Origin: Caldilineaceae bacterium
GTDB taxonomy: Bacteria > Chloroflexota > Anaerolineae > Caldilineales > Caldilineaceae
NCBI GenBank assembly: GCA_022842065.1
Contig: JALHQH010000009.1
Coordinates: 274,378-338,377 of the forward strand
Direction of reading: 5' to 3'
Length of the DNA stretch: 64,000 bases
Under the pieces are notes generated by a model, which worked only from the letters and a program-made list of their open reading frames with translations, searched no databases and was not told where the DNA came from. Position 1 is the stretch's first letter. Each line of letters starts with the position of its first letter. Below are positions 35,333 through 44,457 of the stretch, one piece after another. The position numbers were made by a program, and so were the translations under genes.

Positions 35333-36682
35333 TCAGGCAGGAGAAGGGGGTGGCACTAGGGCCGGCACGGCACGAATCTGGCGCATTGCCAGCGCCAAGA
35401 GCAGCACTGTCAGCAACCCGGTCAGCAGAAAAGGTAGCGTTGTGCCAAAAAACTGAAAGAGCACACCACCGATAATCGGCGTGAGCGCGTTCGCCAAACT
35501 GCTCATCGATGCCGATGCGCCCAGGATCGCGCCGGTCTCCGATCCTTTAATGCGCTTGGTGATAGCACTGTTGATCGTGGGCGAAAGCACGGCACCGCCG
35601 ACCGAAACCGGCACCATCGCCACGAAGATCCAGATCCAGCCGAGCCAGCCGTTATTGTCGTCGGCAGGCAGCGCAATCTGCACTTTTAGCTGATCCAGCG
35701 CGGTCACCGGTTGACCATGGTTGAGTTCCTGTTGCAGCGCGGCGCGTGAATAGCCTGGCGCTGGTTGCCCTGGCGTGGTCGCCGTCATGATCGTGCCCGC
35801 GGCCAGCATCGCCAAGCCCAATAGGATGATCCAGCGGTCACCATGACTGGCACTCCAGCGCCGGATCAAACCGCCGAGGACCACGACAGTAATCAGGCCG
35901 ATAAAGACGAAGAGGATGGCATTACTCCCCGCGCTCATGCCCAGGCGGCTGAGGGTAAAGAGTGGCAGCAGATACTCGAGGCCGCCAAAGACAAATTGTT
36001 GCGCAAACATGAGCACCAGCAGGAAGTTGATCTCGGGGCGTTTAAGCGCACTGAGCGTCGCCCCAAAATCAATGATCGGGCCATGTTTGATACCGCGGCG
36101 TTCAGGCGGCAGTGACTCCGGCAACCAAAAGGCCGTAAGCAAAATCGATAAAAGCGAACAGCCGGCTGCGACAAACGCGGTGACATGATAGTTATTATTG
36201 CTCAGCGCCAATGAAACATAGGCGAGCACTGGGCCGACCGTAAAGCCCAGGCCAAAGGCAGCACCGATCAACCCAAGGGCCTGGGTGCGATTTTTCTCGG
36301 TCGTGCTGTCAGTAAGAACGGCCTGGGCGGTCGAAATATTGGCACCAGAGATGCCGTCGATGATGCGGGCGATCAGGAGCAGCGGCAGAGTGTTGGCAAA
36401 ACCCATCAGCACAAAGCCACTAAAGGTGCCGATCTGGCTGACCAAGAGCACGGGTTTACGGCCAAAACGATCAGAGAGGCGGCCCAACATGGGCGCAGCC
36501 AGAAATTGCATCACCGGATATGAGCCGCTTAACAGGCCAATCATCAGCGCGTTGGCACCAAAGGAGGCGGCATAAAGCGGCAGCAGCGGGATGATGATGC
36601 TGAGGCCGAGCAGGTCCACCAGCACAATGACGAAGACAGGCAGGATACGTTTGAAATCAAGTTTGTCGGTTGGAGCAACCAT
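35333..36682 (-). CDS. MFS efflux transporter (TetA-like)
   Basis: 449 aa, about 12 TM helices. The family motif GRLSDRFGRKPVLLVSQ follows TM2, and the antiporter-type motif lies in TM5 (LGLIGAAFGLGFTVGPVLA), as in drug-H+ antiporters of the TetA group. A large insert of ~60 residues (PGQPAPGYSRAALQQELNHG...) lies between later helices. Substrate is not inferable. Single gene, convergent with nothing nearby. Confidence 0.9.
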   Translation of the reverse strand: MVAPTDKLDFKRILPVFVIVLVDLLGLSIIIPLLPLYAASFGANALMIGLLSGSYPVMQFLAAPMLGRLSDRFGRKPVLLVSQIGTFSGFVLMGFANTLPLLLIARIIDGISGANISTAQAVLTDSTTEKNRTQALGLIGAAFGLGFTVGPVLAYVSLALSNNNYHVTAFVAAGCSLLSILLTAFWLPESLPPERRGIKHGPIIDFGATLSALKRPEINFLLVLMFAQQFVFGGLEYLLPLFTLSRLGMSAGSNAILFVFIGLITVVVLGGLIRRWSASHGDRWIILLGLAMLAAGTIMTATTPGQPAPGYSRAALQQELNHGQPVTALDQLKVQIALPADDNNGWLGWIWIFVAMVPVSVGGAVLSPTINSAITKRIKGSETGAILGASASMSSLANALTPIIGGVLFQFFGTTLPFLLTGLLTVLLLALAMRQIRAVPALVPPPSPA

Positions 36683-37201
36683 AAATCACACTCACAATTT
36701 TGAAGGATCGATTAACAAACCAAGCTTGCTGACACAATTGGGCACTAGTGCAGTGTTACGTAAGTTTTGATGGTTTAGCGAGCCGTCACGCCGGAGGCGA
36801 TGACCTACAATTAAACCAGCAGAACTTACGTCACGCTGTACTAGTACACTGTGACGGAAATTTTGCTGGTTTAGAATCGGTTTCAGTCACGAAGTGACGA
36901 CTGATGGTAGCCGAGGGTTTTACCCCTCGGATCCAATGGACCCCAGCCTGAAAAGGCTGGGCTACCATCAGTCGCCACTCCGTGGCTAAATTATCAAAAC
37001 TTGCGTAACGCTGTACTAGTACACTGTCAAGTAAGTTTTGCGGAATTAGCCACGGAGTGGCGGCAGACGGCTGGGGTCAGTCAGCGGATCCGCTGACTGA
37101 CCCGCAGGTTGAAACCTGCGGCTACCGTCTGCCGTCACTCCGTGACTCGATCCGTGCGGCAGGCCAACCTGTTAAACTAGCAAAACTTCCTTGACGCTGT
37201 A
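36683..37201. other. Intergenic region made of three adjoining palindromic elements
   Basis: The first ~60 bp form the MFS upstream region. The rest is three head-to-tail palindromes sharing ACTAGT junctions. No gene is seen. Confidence 0.7.
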
Positions 37202-37204
37202 CTA
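36745..37204. mobile_element. Three adjacent ACTAGT-bounded palindromic elements
   Basis: 36745-36846, 36840-37020 and 37015-37204 each begin ACTAGT(A/G)CA(C/G)TG... and end ...CGCTGTACTA(GT). Arms are ~34 bp and imperfect (for example ACGTAAGTTTTGATGGTTTA against its inverted partner). Neighbouring units share the ACTAGT junction. The last unit's end supplies the TAG stop of the PhyH gene. Confidence 0.75.
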
Positions 37205-37963
37205 CAGCACATCTAAAATATAACGCGCGGCTTCGGGCAGGCGGGTTAGGGTGGCCGGCGAGAGATGCTGGCGCTGATCGGTCTGCTGTGGATTATGGCG
37301 CCGGGTAAAATAGGAGTGCATGGCGCGGCGCGGTTTGTCGGTGCGGTTGAGGGTGCCGCCGTGCCAGGTGTGGGAATTAAAGATGACGACGGTGCCTGCC
37401 GCGGCGGTGAGGAGGATTTCATCGGGATGCGCCCCTTTGGGATCAGCCATGACATCACGGGGCATCTGGCCGGAATTGTGCGAACCAGGGACAACGCGCG
37501 TGGCACCATTAGCTGCGGTGAAATCGTCGAGCAGCCAAATCGAATTGCAGACTTCAAATTCACCTGATGGTACGGCCCCGCGCCAGTCGGCATGCAGATG
37601 TTGTAACCCTTCGCCGGGCAGGGCAAAGCGGGCGTTTAACGAAGAAAGTTTAAAGTCAGACTTGAGGACATGGGCAATCGCCGCCAAGACGCGCGGATGG
37701 GTAAAGCAAACTTCAAGTAGCGGATCCTTATCGGCCAGATTGGCGAGGCGTGTCGTCCCGGCTTCCTGGTGGGCTTCTAAACCGGCCTGATCGCCTTCGG
37801 CATTGGCGATCTCTTCCAGCCGGGTGGCAATCGCTTGCACTTGCTGCGGTGACAGTAAGTTGGGCAGTGGCAGATAACCGTTTTGATCTAAAAAGGCTTT
37901 TTCGTCAGTGGTCAGCGTATCTTCCCGTACACCAAAGTGAGCGAGCGCGGTTTGCATATCCAT
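37202..37963 (-). CDS. Phytanoyl-CoA dioxygenase (PhyH)-family oxygenase
   Basis: 253 aa. This is a 2-oxoglutarate/Fe(II) oxygenase: metal ligands HxD in LQHLHADWRGAV and the distal His in IFNSHTWHGGTLNRT, with the 2OG-binding Arg in KPRRAMHSYF. The motif GATRVVPGSHNSGQMPRD is typical of PhyH members. Substrate unknown. Its last codons and stop overlap the end of the palindromic element at 37204, so the C-terminus (YILDVL) may have been altered by the insertion. Confidence 0.88.
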   Translation of the reverse strand: MDMQTALAHFGVREDTLTTDEKAFLDQNGYLPLPNLLSPQQVQAIATRLEEIANAEGDQAGLEAHQEAGTTRLANLADKDPLLEVCFTHPRVLAAIAHVLKSDFKLSSLNARFALPGEGLQHLHADWRGAVPSGEFEVCNSIWLLDDFTAANGATRVVPGSHNSGQMPRDVMADPKGAHPDEILLTAAAGTVVIFNSHTWHGGTLNRTDKPRRAMHSYFTRRHNPQQTDQRQHLSPATLTRLPEAARYILDVL

Positions 37964-38379
37964 GGGGTTTTCCCTTGTGCTTTCATTCGATTGACGCGCG
38001 GTGGGTGATTCAATCCTTGCTGACGCGCAATGGTCAGGAAAGATTGTTACTTGCCAACACGCGCGAAACTGGTTGGCTCATGATGGGAACCTGATGATAC
38101 TACAAAATGAATAGCAGCCGCAACTTCAACAATAGCGCGGGTCTGTGGAGCGGTGACAGCGCAAGCGATGCGCCAGCCTGTCGCCCTCTAAACCGGGCTC
38201 AACCGGAATGCAGGGGTTTGACAAGCCCGCCCTGGGCTAAAGCCGCAGGGCTACCCAACAACGCCGGGTAAACCCGGCTAAGGGAGGGGGGTACCCGGCG
38301 TTGTCCCGTAACCCGGGTGCCCACTGGGCGCGTTTACGGCGGAGCGGCGATGTCAACCCCCCTAAGATCGGGTTGAACC
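37964..38379. other. Intergenic region with GC-rich inverted repeats
   Basis: No gene. From about 38185 to 38372 it contains nested symmetry, including ACAACGCCGGGTA (38258 region) against TACCCGGCGTTGT and GGGCTCAACC against GGTTGAACCC. This is probably another palindromic element. Nothing else is recognised. Confidence 0.5.
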
Positions 38380-39591
38380 CTAAACCGTAAGTGCATGCCC
38401 TTTTGCCGTGAGGACCGCTGTGCTAGGAATAGGCGGTGGATTGGCTGATCTATCGGGTGGTCTACCATGTTCGAGTAGATAGCAGAGATCCTCAGCAATC
38501 AGTAATGCCGCGCGCGGGCGCGCTAGGCGGGCGGCGTTACGGGCCATGGTGGCCAACGCCGGGTTATCCGGCATCAACCACGTTTGCACCAGTTGCGCGA
38601 TTGCAGCGGGTTCATTGGCATACTGCCCAACGCCATTGCTGTCCACAAATTCGACATTACCGGTTTCCTGGCCAGGGATATAATCGGCCAGGATCATAGG
38701 GAGACCGGCAATCAGTGCCTCGCTAATCGTGCCAGGTCCTGCTTTGGTCACCAGCAGATCGGCGGCATGCATCAACTCGGCCATGTTATCGACAAAACCG
38801 TAAATTTGGGTGGGAATCTCCCAGTCGATGGCGGTCAATTCCTGGCGCAGCGCTTCATTGCGACCGGTGACAATCATGAGTTGGCACGCGCTTACCTGCT
38901 GGGCAATTGCCCGCGCAATGGCAAAAACTTCACCACTCCCCTCACCGCCACTGGTCATGAGCACAGTGGGCAGCGCGCTGGCTAAGCCAAGCTTTTGGCG
39001 CAACGTCGCCTGCTCCGCCACCGGTTGCGCAAATTTCAAGCTTACCGGCTGTCCATAGACCGCCAACTTTTCTGGTGCCATGCCCAGCGCAATGGCGCGG
39101 CCACGGGCCGCGTCGGTCGGCACAATACAGCGGGTTACCCTGGGATCAATCCAGGTTGGGTGAAAGGTAATCAGATCAGTAACAACGGTGACAAAAGGGA
39201 TGTCGAGCTTTGCCGCCTGCAGACAATCCAACCCGATCTGATTGAGCAAGGGGTGAACCGAAACGATCAGATCAGGCCGGTAGCGGCGATAATAAGCAAT
39301 AATGTCGGCACTCACCCAAAAGCCAATATCGTTGAGGATCCGGTGTTGGAAGAATGGCCGGGCGAAGGTCGTCCAGAGTAATTTCCAGAGGGGCAAGCCC
39401 GGCCCGATCAGCCAGCGATAAGTGCTGGGCAGCCGACAAAAGGGTGATGGGGTCTGGTTTTTCCATAGATCCTCAATCATGAGTTCATAACGCGCCGGGT
39501 ACAAAAAATTAATGGCTTCCACAATCGCCTGGGCCGAGGCGCGGTGGCCACCACCGGTGTCTGAGATCAAGAAGAGGATACGTTTTTTCAT
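38380..39591 (-). CDS. Diacylglycerol glycosyltransferase (MGDG-synthase/UgtP-like, GT28)
   Basis: 403 aa. The N-terminus (RILFLISDTGGGHRASAQAI) is the MGDG-synthase signature, and the C-terminal nucleotide-sugar domain has LLVTKAGPGTISEALIAGLPM and IPGQETGNVEFV. Enzymes of this family transfer galactose or glucose to diacylglycerol, making the membrane glycolipids typical of Chloroflexota. Peripheral membrane protein with no TM segment. Single gene. Confidence 0.9.
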   Translation of the reverse strand: MKKRILFLISDTGGGHRASAQAIVEAINFLYPARYELMIEDLWKNQTPSPFCRLPSTYRWLIGPGLPLWKLLWTTFARPFFQHRILNDIGFWVSADIIAYYRRYRPDLIVSVHPLLNQIGLDCLQAAKLDIPFVTVVTDLITFHPTWIDPRVTRCIVPTDAARGRAIALGMAPEKLAVYGQPVSLKFAQPVAEQATLRQKLGLASALPTVLMTSGGEGSGEVFAIARAIAQQVSACQLMIVTGRNEALRQELTAIDWEIPTQIYGFVDNMAELMHAADLLVTKAGPGTISEALIAGLPMILADYIPGQETGNVEFVDSNGVGQYANEPAAIAQLVQTWLMPDNPALATMARNAARLARPRAALLIAEDLCYLLEHGRPPDRSANPPPIPSTAVLTAKGHALTV

Positions 39592-39692
39592 GCGTTTACC
39601 GTTTCGTCCATGCGATCAGGGTTTAGATTCAGAGCGGGCAGCGTAGTTCAGTGAGACAGTGGGGCAGTCACTGTCCTACTGTCTCACTGTGG

Positions 39693-39998
39693 TTAACGCT
39701 TGGCGGCATCTTTGATATGTGCCGCAGCGGTGGTCATGCTGGCGGCGGCGGCGGCGAGATCGGCTTTGGCGTGTTCAGCCCGATCCGTACTTTGTTGGGC
39801 AAATTTTTCCCATTCCGTTTGGGCCTTTTCTTTGCTGTAGCCATAGCGCGTCTGTAACACACCTTGCAGCTTGTCGGCGTTGCCGTCAACTTGCAACAGG
39901 TCATCATCGGTGAGCTTACCAAAGGCGGCTTTGAGGCTACCACGTAGTTGTTTCCATTGGCCTTGAAAGGTATCACTGTTCATTAGTTTGTTCTCCAT
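39693..39998 (-). CDS. CsbD-family stress protein
   Basis: 101 aa. The CsbD core is visible in NSDTFQGQWKQLRGSLKAAFGKL and LLQVDGNADKLQGVLQTRYGYSKEKA. An Ala-rich helical tail extends the usual ~65-residue length. An alternative start at the ATG at 39983 gives MNSDTFQGQ. CsbD proteins are induced by general stress; biochemical role unknown. It is the last gene of the TspO-Dps group but is separated from HdeD by a GC-rich repeat. Confidence 0.9.
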   Translation of the reverse strand: MENKLMNSDTFQGQWKQLRGSLKAAFGKLTDDDLLQVDGNADKLQGVLQTRYGYSKEKAQTEWEKFAQQSTDRAEHAKADLAAAAASMTTAAAHIKDAAKR

Positions 39999-40017
39999 TT
40001 GTTTGAAAGAATGATAA

Positions 40018-40150
40018 CGGCCGAGCCACCCCCACTTAACCTCCCCCTGTTAAGGGGAGGAACAAGCATGCGGTCAACCATTTCCTCGCTTAGCAGGGGA
40101 GCGCCTAGTAGGCAACCGCTCTTAGGCGCGGGAGGGGTTAGTCGTTACAA
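40018..40150. repeat. GC-rich dispersed repeat (shared with 10670-10805)
   Basis: It carries CTTAGCAGGGGAGCGCCTA, GGCAACCGCT and TAGGCGCGGGAGGGG in the same order as 10670-10805, plus GGGGAGG/CCTCCCC symmetry. It lies between HdeD and CsbD. Confidence 0.6.
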
Positions 40151-40177
40151 AGAATAACGAAACGTTACGACAATTGG

Positions 40178-40759
40178 TTACATACGCGCCGCAGCGTGAC
40201 CTACCGGCAGGATGATCTTGGGCGGGTTGTTGTGTTGGCTACGCAGGCGCAGGGCCACCCCCAGCAGCGTCACGCCAAAGGTGATGGCATAAAAGCCGAT
40301 CAGCCAGACTACCGTCAAGGCACCTGAGCCTGGGTTCACCGCAATCACCACGCCAAAGAGCACGGAAAGCAGACCGCCAAGAATGAGGAGCCATTCACCG
40401 GTGATCGTTTTGCGCAGCTCAATGGCTGCCATAATCTGGAAGATACCAGTGACGACCGCCCAACCGGCAATCAGATAGACCAAGGCAAGGGCGGTTAACC
40501 CCGGCCAGAAGAAGGTCAGCCCACCAACGGCAATGCTGCTGATGCCATCCAGCAGCAGCCACCAATGGTTCACGCCACTGTTATTGCGCCACGCGGCGAT
40601 CACCGCAAAGATCCCATCCGTGAGTACATAAGCACCAAAGAAGATTACCAATAATTCGAGGGTGAGGCCCGGCTGGAGGAAGGTCAAGACCCCGAAGAGA
40701 ATGGCGAGGACGCCGCGCAAAGCGACAGCCCACCAGTTACGTGCGAGTTGCGTTACCAT
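40178..40759 (-). CDS. HdeD-family (DUF308) membrane protein
   Basis: 193 aa with six TM helices in three DUF308 repeats: WWAVALRGVLAILFGVLTFL, WWLLLDGISSIAVGGLTFFW and GEWLLILGGLLSVLFGVVI. The repeat W..L..GI..I..G motif is diagnostic. HdeD proteins are acid/general-stress membrane proteins of unclear mechanism. It lies in the stress operon, 42 bp after the PRC gene. Confidence 0.9.
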   Translation of the reverse strand: MVTQLARNWWAVALRGVLAILFGVLTFLQPGLTLELLVIFFGAYVLTDGIFAVIAAWRNNSGVNHWWLLLDGISSIAVGGLTFFWPGLTALALVYLIAGWAVVTGIFQIMAAIELRKTITGEWLLILGGLLSVLFGVVIAVNPGSGALTVVWLIGFYAITFGVTLLGVALRLRSQHNNPPKIILPVGHAAARM

Positions 40760-40801
40760 AATTTATACTCCTAAAACGATAAAGACTACGCTAGGCAAAT
40801 T

Positions 40802-41440
40802 TTATGTGTGTGCGGCAGTCGTCGGCAACATACCGATGTGTGCTTTATTCAACTTCAGGTAAACAGTCTCGGCTTCCATATGGTCGATTTGGGCGATAGG
40901 AATGGTAACATCTTTTTGACCCCAAAGGTGGCCCTCGCGCAGCAATAGATGGGTAATCTGCCCAGTGGTGGCGGCCGCAAGGAAACCATCCAGCCGCCCG
41001 ATCTGGCCATCGCTGGCGTGGATGTGGGTATCACGGGTCAGGGCCACTTCGCCGTTAGGCACTGCCTCCGTTTTCACCGTCACTGTGAAGCGTTCGCCTG
41101 GATCATGTTGCCAGGAGCCATAACCCATCCCCAGATCACCGCTCAGCCCGAAGCCTGCGGTTGCATAGCCCATGCCCTCGGCATCGGTATAGATGGTATC
41201 GAAGTGGATAAAGGGATCCATCAGTTTCAGCGCCGCCAATGTACAGTGCAATTTGATCATATCTGGCGTGCTATCCATCACCTGGTCGACCGGCGTCATA
41301 TAGGCGCAGTGGGGGAAGTGCTTTTCTTGCACGACCAGATGGGTCACTTGTTGGCTGGTTGGATTGACAATCAGCTGGCTGGCACGGCCACAGAGGCCGT
41401 CACTGCAATAAACATCAACATTGAGTGGGATATTCATCAT
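40802..41440 (-). CDS. PRC-barrel-like (two-repeat) stress protein
   Basis: 212 aa with two PRC/DUF2171-like repeats: residues ~5-70 (VDVYCSDGLCGRASQLIVNP, then THLVVQEKHF) and ~130-205 (THIHASDGQIGRLDGFLAA, then THLLLREGHLWGQKDVTIPI). Soluble. It resembles the C-terminal half of the BON/PRC protein at 3272-4141, and both belong to units controlled by the conserved module. Function unknown. Confidence 0.78.
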   Translation of the reverse strand: MMNIPLNVDVYCSDGLCGRASQLIVNPTSQQVTHLVVQEKHFPHCAYMTPVDQVMDSTPDMIKLHCTLAALKLMDPFIHFDTIYTDAEGMGYATAGFGLSGDLGMGYGSWQHDPGERFTVTVKTEAVPNGEVALTRDTHIHASDGQIGRLDGFLAAATTGQITHLLLREGHLWGQKDVTIPIAQIDHMEAETVYLKLNKAHIGMLPTTAAHT

Positions 41441-41469
41441 TCATTTCCTTCTGTTTTATTGAATAGAAC

Positions 41470-41964
41470 CTACTCTTGTAGATGGGCTTCCAGGAACCAA
41501 AGCTGCTTGTCAACCGAGCGGGAAATTTCCGTAAAGAGATCGGCGGTCGTTGGGTCACCATGTTCGCTGGCCGTGGTGATGGCGGCGCGTGTCGTCGCCC
41601 CATAGTTGGCGAAGCGCTGTGTGAGCACTAGCACCACTTGTTTACCATCGACGATTTCAGTCGGATATTCGGGCAAATTTGAATTGTCGGCGGCCAGTCG
41701 CGTTGTACCCAAGGCCATGCCACCGAGCGCCATTGCGCGCTCAGCAATACTGTCGATTTGTTCGACCAGGGTATTGGCGATTTCGTCAAAGAGCAGGTGA
41801 AGTTGCATAAAATGCATGCCCTTTACCGTCCAGTGGGCTTGTTTCACCTGGCTGTAGAGATCGAGCGTGTCGGCCAGTTGCTGATTGAGCAAAGGCAACA
41901 TGGTGTTGCGCAGGCGCTCAGGCAGATCATTATGGGTAGCAAAGGTCTGTAATGTTGTGTTCAT
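41470..41964 (-). CDS. dps: Dps-family ferritin-like DNA protection protein
   Basis: 164 aa. The intersubunit ferroxidase ligands are in VKQAHWTVKGMHFMQLHLLF (His, His) and LFDEIANTLVEQIDSIAERA (Asp, Glu). Dps dodecamers store iron, consume H2O2 and protect DNA in stationary phase. It is central to the stress operon headed by TspO, 65 bp after the TPR gene. The length is normal. Confidence 0.95.
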   Translation of the reverse strand: MNTTLQTFATHNDLPERLRNTMLPLLNQQLADTLDLYSQVKQAHWTVKGMHFMQLHLLFDEIANTLVEQIDSIAERAMALGGMALGTTRLAADNSNLPEYPTEIVDGKQVVLVLTQRFANYGATTRAAITTASEHGDPTTADLFTEISRSVDKQLWFLEAHLQE

Positions 41965-42029
41965 TGCAATGCTCCTTAAAATGCTTTCAATAGCCCAGCC
42001 GTGAAAATATCTGAGCTTGTGTCGCGCGC

Positions 42030-43019
42030 TTATGGGGTGGTCTGCGTAATCGTTTCAGCGGGGGCGGGATTGGGTAACGGTTCGACGCGCGGCATGAGAT
42101 TGCCCATGCGCATCTTGGCAATGACGCCGAGTTCAGTATTGTCATCGCCGGCCAGGGTCACCGTGCGGCTAAAGTAGTCCGCCGCCTGCACCATATCCCC
42201 GCGGGCTTCGGCCACACTCCCCAAGAGGAAAGTAGCCTGGGCATCAGTTGGGGCTGCCGTCAACGCCTGCTGACCGGCAGCTTCGGCACCGTCCAAATTG
42301 CCCACCTGTTGGCGATGATTGCCGACCAAGGTCCAAAACGCAACCGGTTCACCAACGAATTTTTGTTCAGCCTGCGTCAAGTTCCTTGCTGCCGGTGCGG
42401 TGTTACCCAATTGTTCATTCAACACCGCGGCCCACACCAACAGTTCGGCATCATCTGGCTGAGTTTGGCGGGCTGTTTCAACCGCAGCGAGGGCTTCCGG
42501 CAATTTTTGGGCGGTGACCAATTGTTCAATGTTCATCGTCGTGTCGATTGGCGAACCCGTTGCCGAGAAGAAGGTCGTATAGCCCCACCAGAGCAGCACA
42601 ACCACCGCGACCGCGCCAATCGCCAGCCCTACCCGTTTCAGTGTTTGCGTGCGCTGCTTGGTCACTATCTCATCCACATGCCACCAGGGGCCAAGCGCCG
42701 GTCCATTTTGGGAGCGAAGCTTGGCTAGCCCACCGGCATTCGACGCGGCTGCGACAACCAACCCTGGATTGGTAACGATGCGCTTACGGATGCTTTCCCA
42801 GCGGGCCGCTTCGGCGCGCACAGCCCCGTCGTCTTTGTGTTGGGTAAACATCGCTTCAAGCTGATCGAGCCCGACCAGAAAGGCGTTGATATTCCCCCGA
42901 TCCAGCCGCACGACTTGCCGTTCGGCTTGTTCCAGCGCATCGCGCAAGGATTGCAGTGAGTTATTTGGCTGTGTTTCAGCACTTTGGGTCATTGGTTTAC
43001 TCGCTTTCGTTACGGACAT
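42030..43019 (-). CDS. Single-TM TPR protein of unknown function
   Basis: 329 aa. The cytoplasmic N-terminal ~130 residues are helical with a coiled-coil-like start. One TM helix (VGLAIGAVAVVVLLWWGYTT) near residue 135 is followed by an extracytoplasmic TPR region (LPEALAAVETARQTQPDDAELL; AEAAGQQALTAAPTDAQATF; AADYFSRTVTLAGDD). It ends in a Pro-rich tail. It is embedded between DoxX and Dps (5 and 65 bp gaps), so probably part of the same stress response, perhaps as a scaffold. Confidence 0.72.
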   Translation of the reverse strand: MSVTKASKPMTQSAETQPNNSLQSLRDALEQAERQVVRLDRGNINAFLVGLDQLEAMFTQHKDDGAVRAEAARWESIRKRIVTNPGLVVAAASNAGGLAKLRSQNGPALGPWWHVDEIVTKQRTQTLKRVGLAIGAVAVVVLLWWGYTTFFSATGSPIDTTMNIEQLVTAQKLPEALAAVETARQTQPDDAELLVWAAVLNEQLGNTAPAARNLTQAEQKFVGEPVAFWTLVGNHRQQVGNLDGAEAAGQQALTAAPTDAQATFLLGSVAEARGDMVQAADYFSRTVTLAGDDNTELGVIAKMRMGNLMPRVEPLPNPAPAETITQTTP

Positions 43020-43024
43020 AAATA

Positions 43025-43639
43025 CTAACTGACGCTGGGCTTGAATTGCGGATTGGGCGTTGGCGGCACGGGATCGATTGGCGGACTGCTGTCCCGCCAG
43101 GGGACGCCTAGCCAGCGGAGCATCACAAAGTCTGCGCCATAGTAGCCGGCCACTTTCCAGGCCAGCATCAACAAGAGCGCGGCGACGAGCAACAGCCCGT
43201 TGGTACTGGCCACGCCGGCCATGATGTAATTCCAGTTCATGATCGCCCCAAAAAAGGCGGCAATGCCAACAAACGCGCCGAGGATCAGGGCAATGCCAAT
43301 CAACAATTCACCATAGGCCACCAGCTTACCGAACCAGGTATAGGCCTGTTGATCGAGCAGATAGGTGAGAAAGCTGCGATACCAATCATAGGCAATTGCA
43401 GCTTTACCTGTTTCGGGGATCTTGACCGAGTTGATCCAGAAACCCTTCAAGGCTTCCCCTGTACTGACCCAGGCCGGGTCGTTAATCTTGTGCAGCGATG
43501 CATCAAACCAGGCATAACCAAGCCAGAGCCGCAGGATCAACCAGATCCAGGCCGAGCGCACATCGGAGAAAAAAAAGCGGGCGATCGCGGGATCTTGGAT
43601 GGTACGACCACGCGCAGTGGTTGGATAGTGAGTTGTCAT
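43025..43639 (-). CDS. DoxX-family membrane protein
   Basis: 204 aa. Four TM helices: WIWLILRLWLGYAWFDASLHK, FGKLVAYGELLIGIALILG, a short glycine-rich helix FVGIAAFFGAIMNWNYIMAG, and LLLVAALLLMLAWKVAGY. The WxRxWLGYxWFxASxHK segment marks DoxX/DoxD-like proteins, linked to redox stress and thiosulfate or quinone chemistry. I start at the ATG at 43639; the frame stays open further upstream but overlaps TspO. In the stress operon, 74 bp after TspO. Confidence 0.82.
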   Translation of the reverse strand: MTTHYPTTARGRTIQDPAIARFFFSDVRSAWIWLILRLWLGYAWFDASLHKINDPAWVSTGEALKGFWINSVKIPETGKAAIAYDWYRSFLTYLLDQQAYTWFGKLVAYGELLIGIALILGAFVGIAAFFGAIMNWNYIMAGVASTNGLLLVAALLLMLAWKVAGYYGADFVMLRWLGVPWRDSSPPIDPVPPTPNPQFKPSVS

Positions 43640-43713
43640 GTAGTTCTCTGATTTCTGCGATGAAATATAGACGTCTGGCGAGCACCTGATGCCAGGGAAA
43701 TCGGGTTGGGGAC

Positions 43714-44307
43714 TTAAGCACCTTCGGGACGGTTGCGATTCAAGCGCCAGATTGTCGCATTTAAAAAGGTGGCGAAGGAGGTCCAGGCCAAATAGGGCAG
43801 CAGCATTTCCGCCGCCAGGGGGCGAATTCGATAAAACTGTAACGTTGTGCCGGCGATCAAAGCCCACAGGACAATCAATTCGCCCAACGCCAAGCGGATC
43901 CGTCGGGCACCAAAGAAGAGCAGCGGCCAGAGGGCATTGCCTACCAGTTGTACGCCATACCAGATCAACGCATGGTTGATCCCCGTGGTGTGCGCTTGCA
44001 GCGCTGCGCTGCTGACGAGTGGCTCGTTGCGATTGCCATTCGTAGTGCCCTTCTGCCAGACTAACCAGGAAGCGGCACCCATCAATAGATAAAGCACAGT
44101 CCACACCGGCGCAAAGAGCCAAGCCGGCGGATTCCAGGCTGGTTTGCGCAGGGTGCGGTACCAACCATTGTGTGCCCGTGGCATGGCCAACCCACCAATA
44201 GCAGCGGCCACAAATGGTATCACCATTGCTGTGACCAGCGACGGCCAGCCATGTTTGATTTGCTGTTGTAAAGCCTTTGTGTTGGAAAAAGTTGTGGTCG
44301 TGGTCAA
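43714..44307 (-). CDS. TspO/MBR-family membrane protein
   Basis: 197 aa, five TM helices. The TspO signature PAWNPPAWLFAPVWTVLYLLMG and the aromatic WYGVQLVGNALWPLLFFG are conserved. The family binds tetrapyrroles and responds to oxidative and osmotic stress. It is the first gene of the seven-gene stress operon and carries promoter module E 49 bp upstream. Slightly longer than the usual ~160 aa, with an extra hydrophilic loop after TM3. Confidence 0.92.
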   Translation of the reverse strand: MTTTTTFSNTKALQQQIKHGWPSLVTAMVIPFVAAAIGGLAMPRAHNGWYRTLRKPAWNPPAWLFAPVWTVLYLLMGAASWLVWQKGTTNGNRNEPLVSSAALQAHTTGINHALIWYGVQLVGNALWPLLFFGARRIRLALGELIVLWALIAGTTLQFYRIRPLAAEMLLPYLAWTSFATFLNATIWRLNRNRPEGA

Positions 44308-44355
44308 GATGTTGTCTCCTTGTGACTAACTTCGCGCTGATCGCCCTTACTCCTC

Positions 44356-44415
44356 AGTGTAGGCTGTAATCCTGAGCTCGTCGTCAACGGGGCGTTGATC
44401 TTAGCCTCAACAAAA
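44356..44415 (-). promoter_or_regulatory. Conserved promoter module, copy E (TspO-Dps stress operon)
   Basis: Minus-strand reading: TTTTGTTGAGGCTAAGATCA, ACGCCCC, GTTGACGACG, 20 bp, TACACT (44356-44361), 49 bp before the ATG. GTTGA spacing is 23 bp. Confidence 0.75.
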
Positions 44416-44457
44416 TGATCACCAAGGATTGGCAAAGCCATTAAACAGTAATTCGGG

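Noticed and set aside
43640..44164. N-terminal extension of the DoxX gene (379-codon frame)
   Set aside because: It overlaps most of TspO in another frame; the ATG at 43639 fits the DoxX family length.
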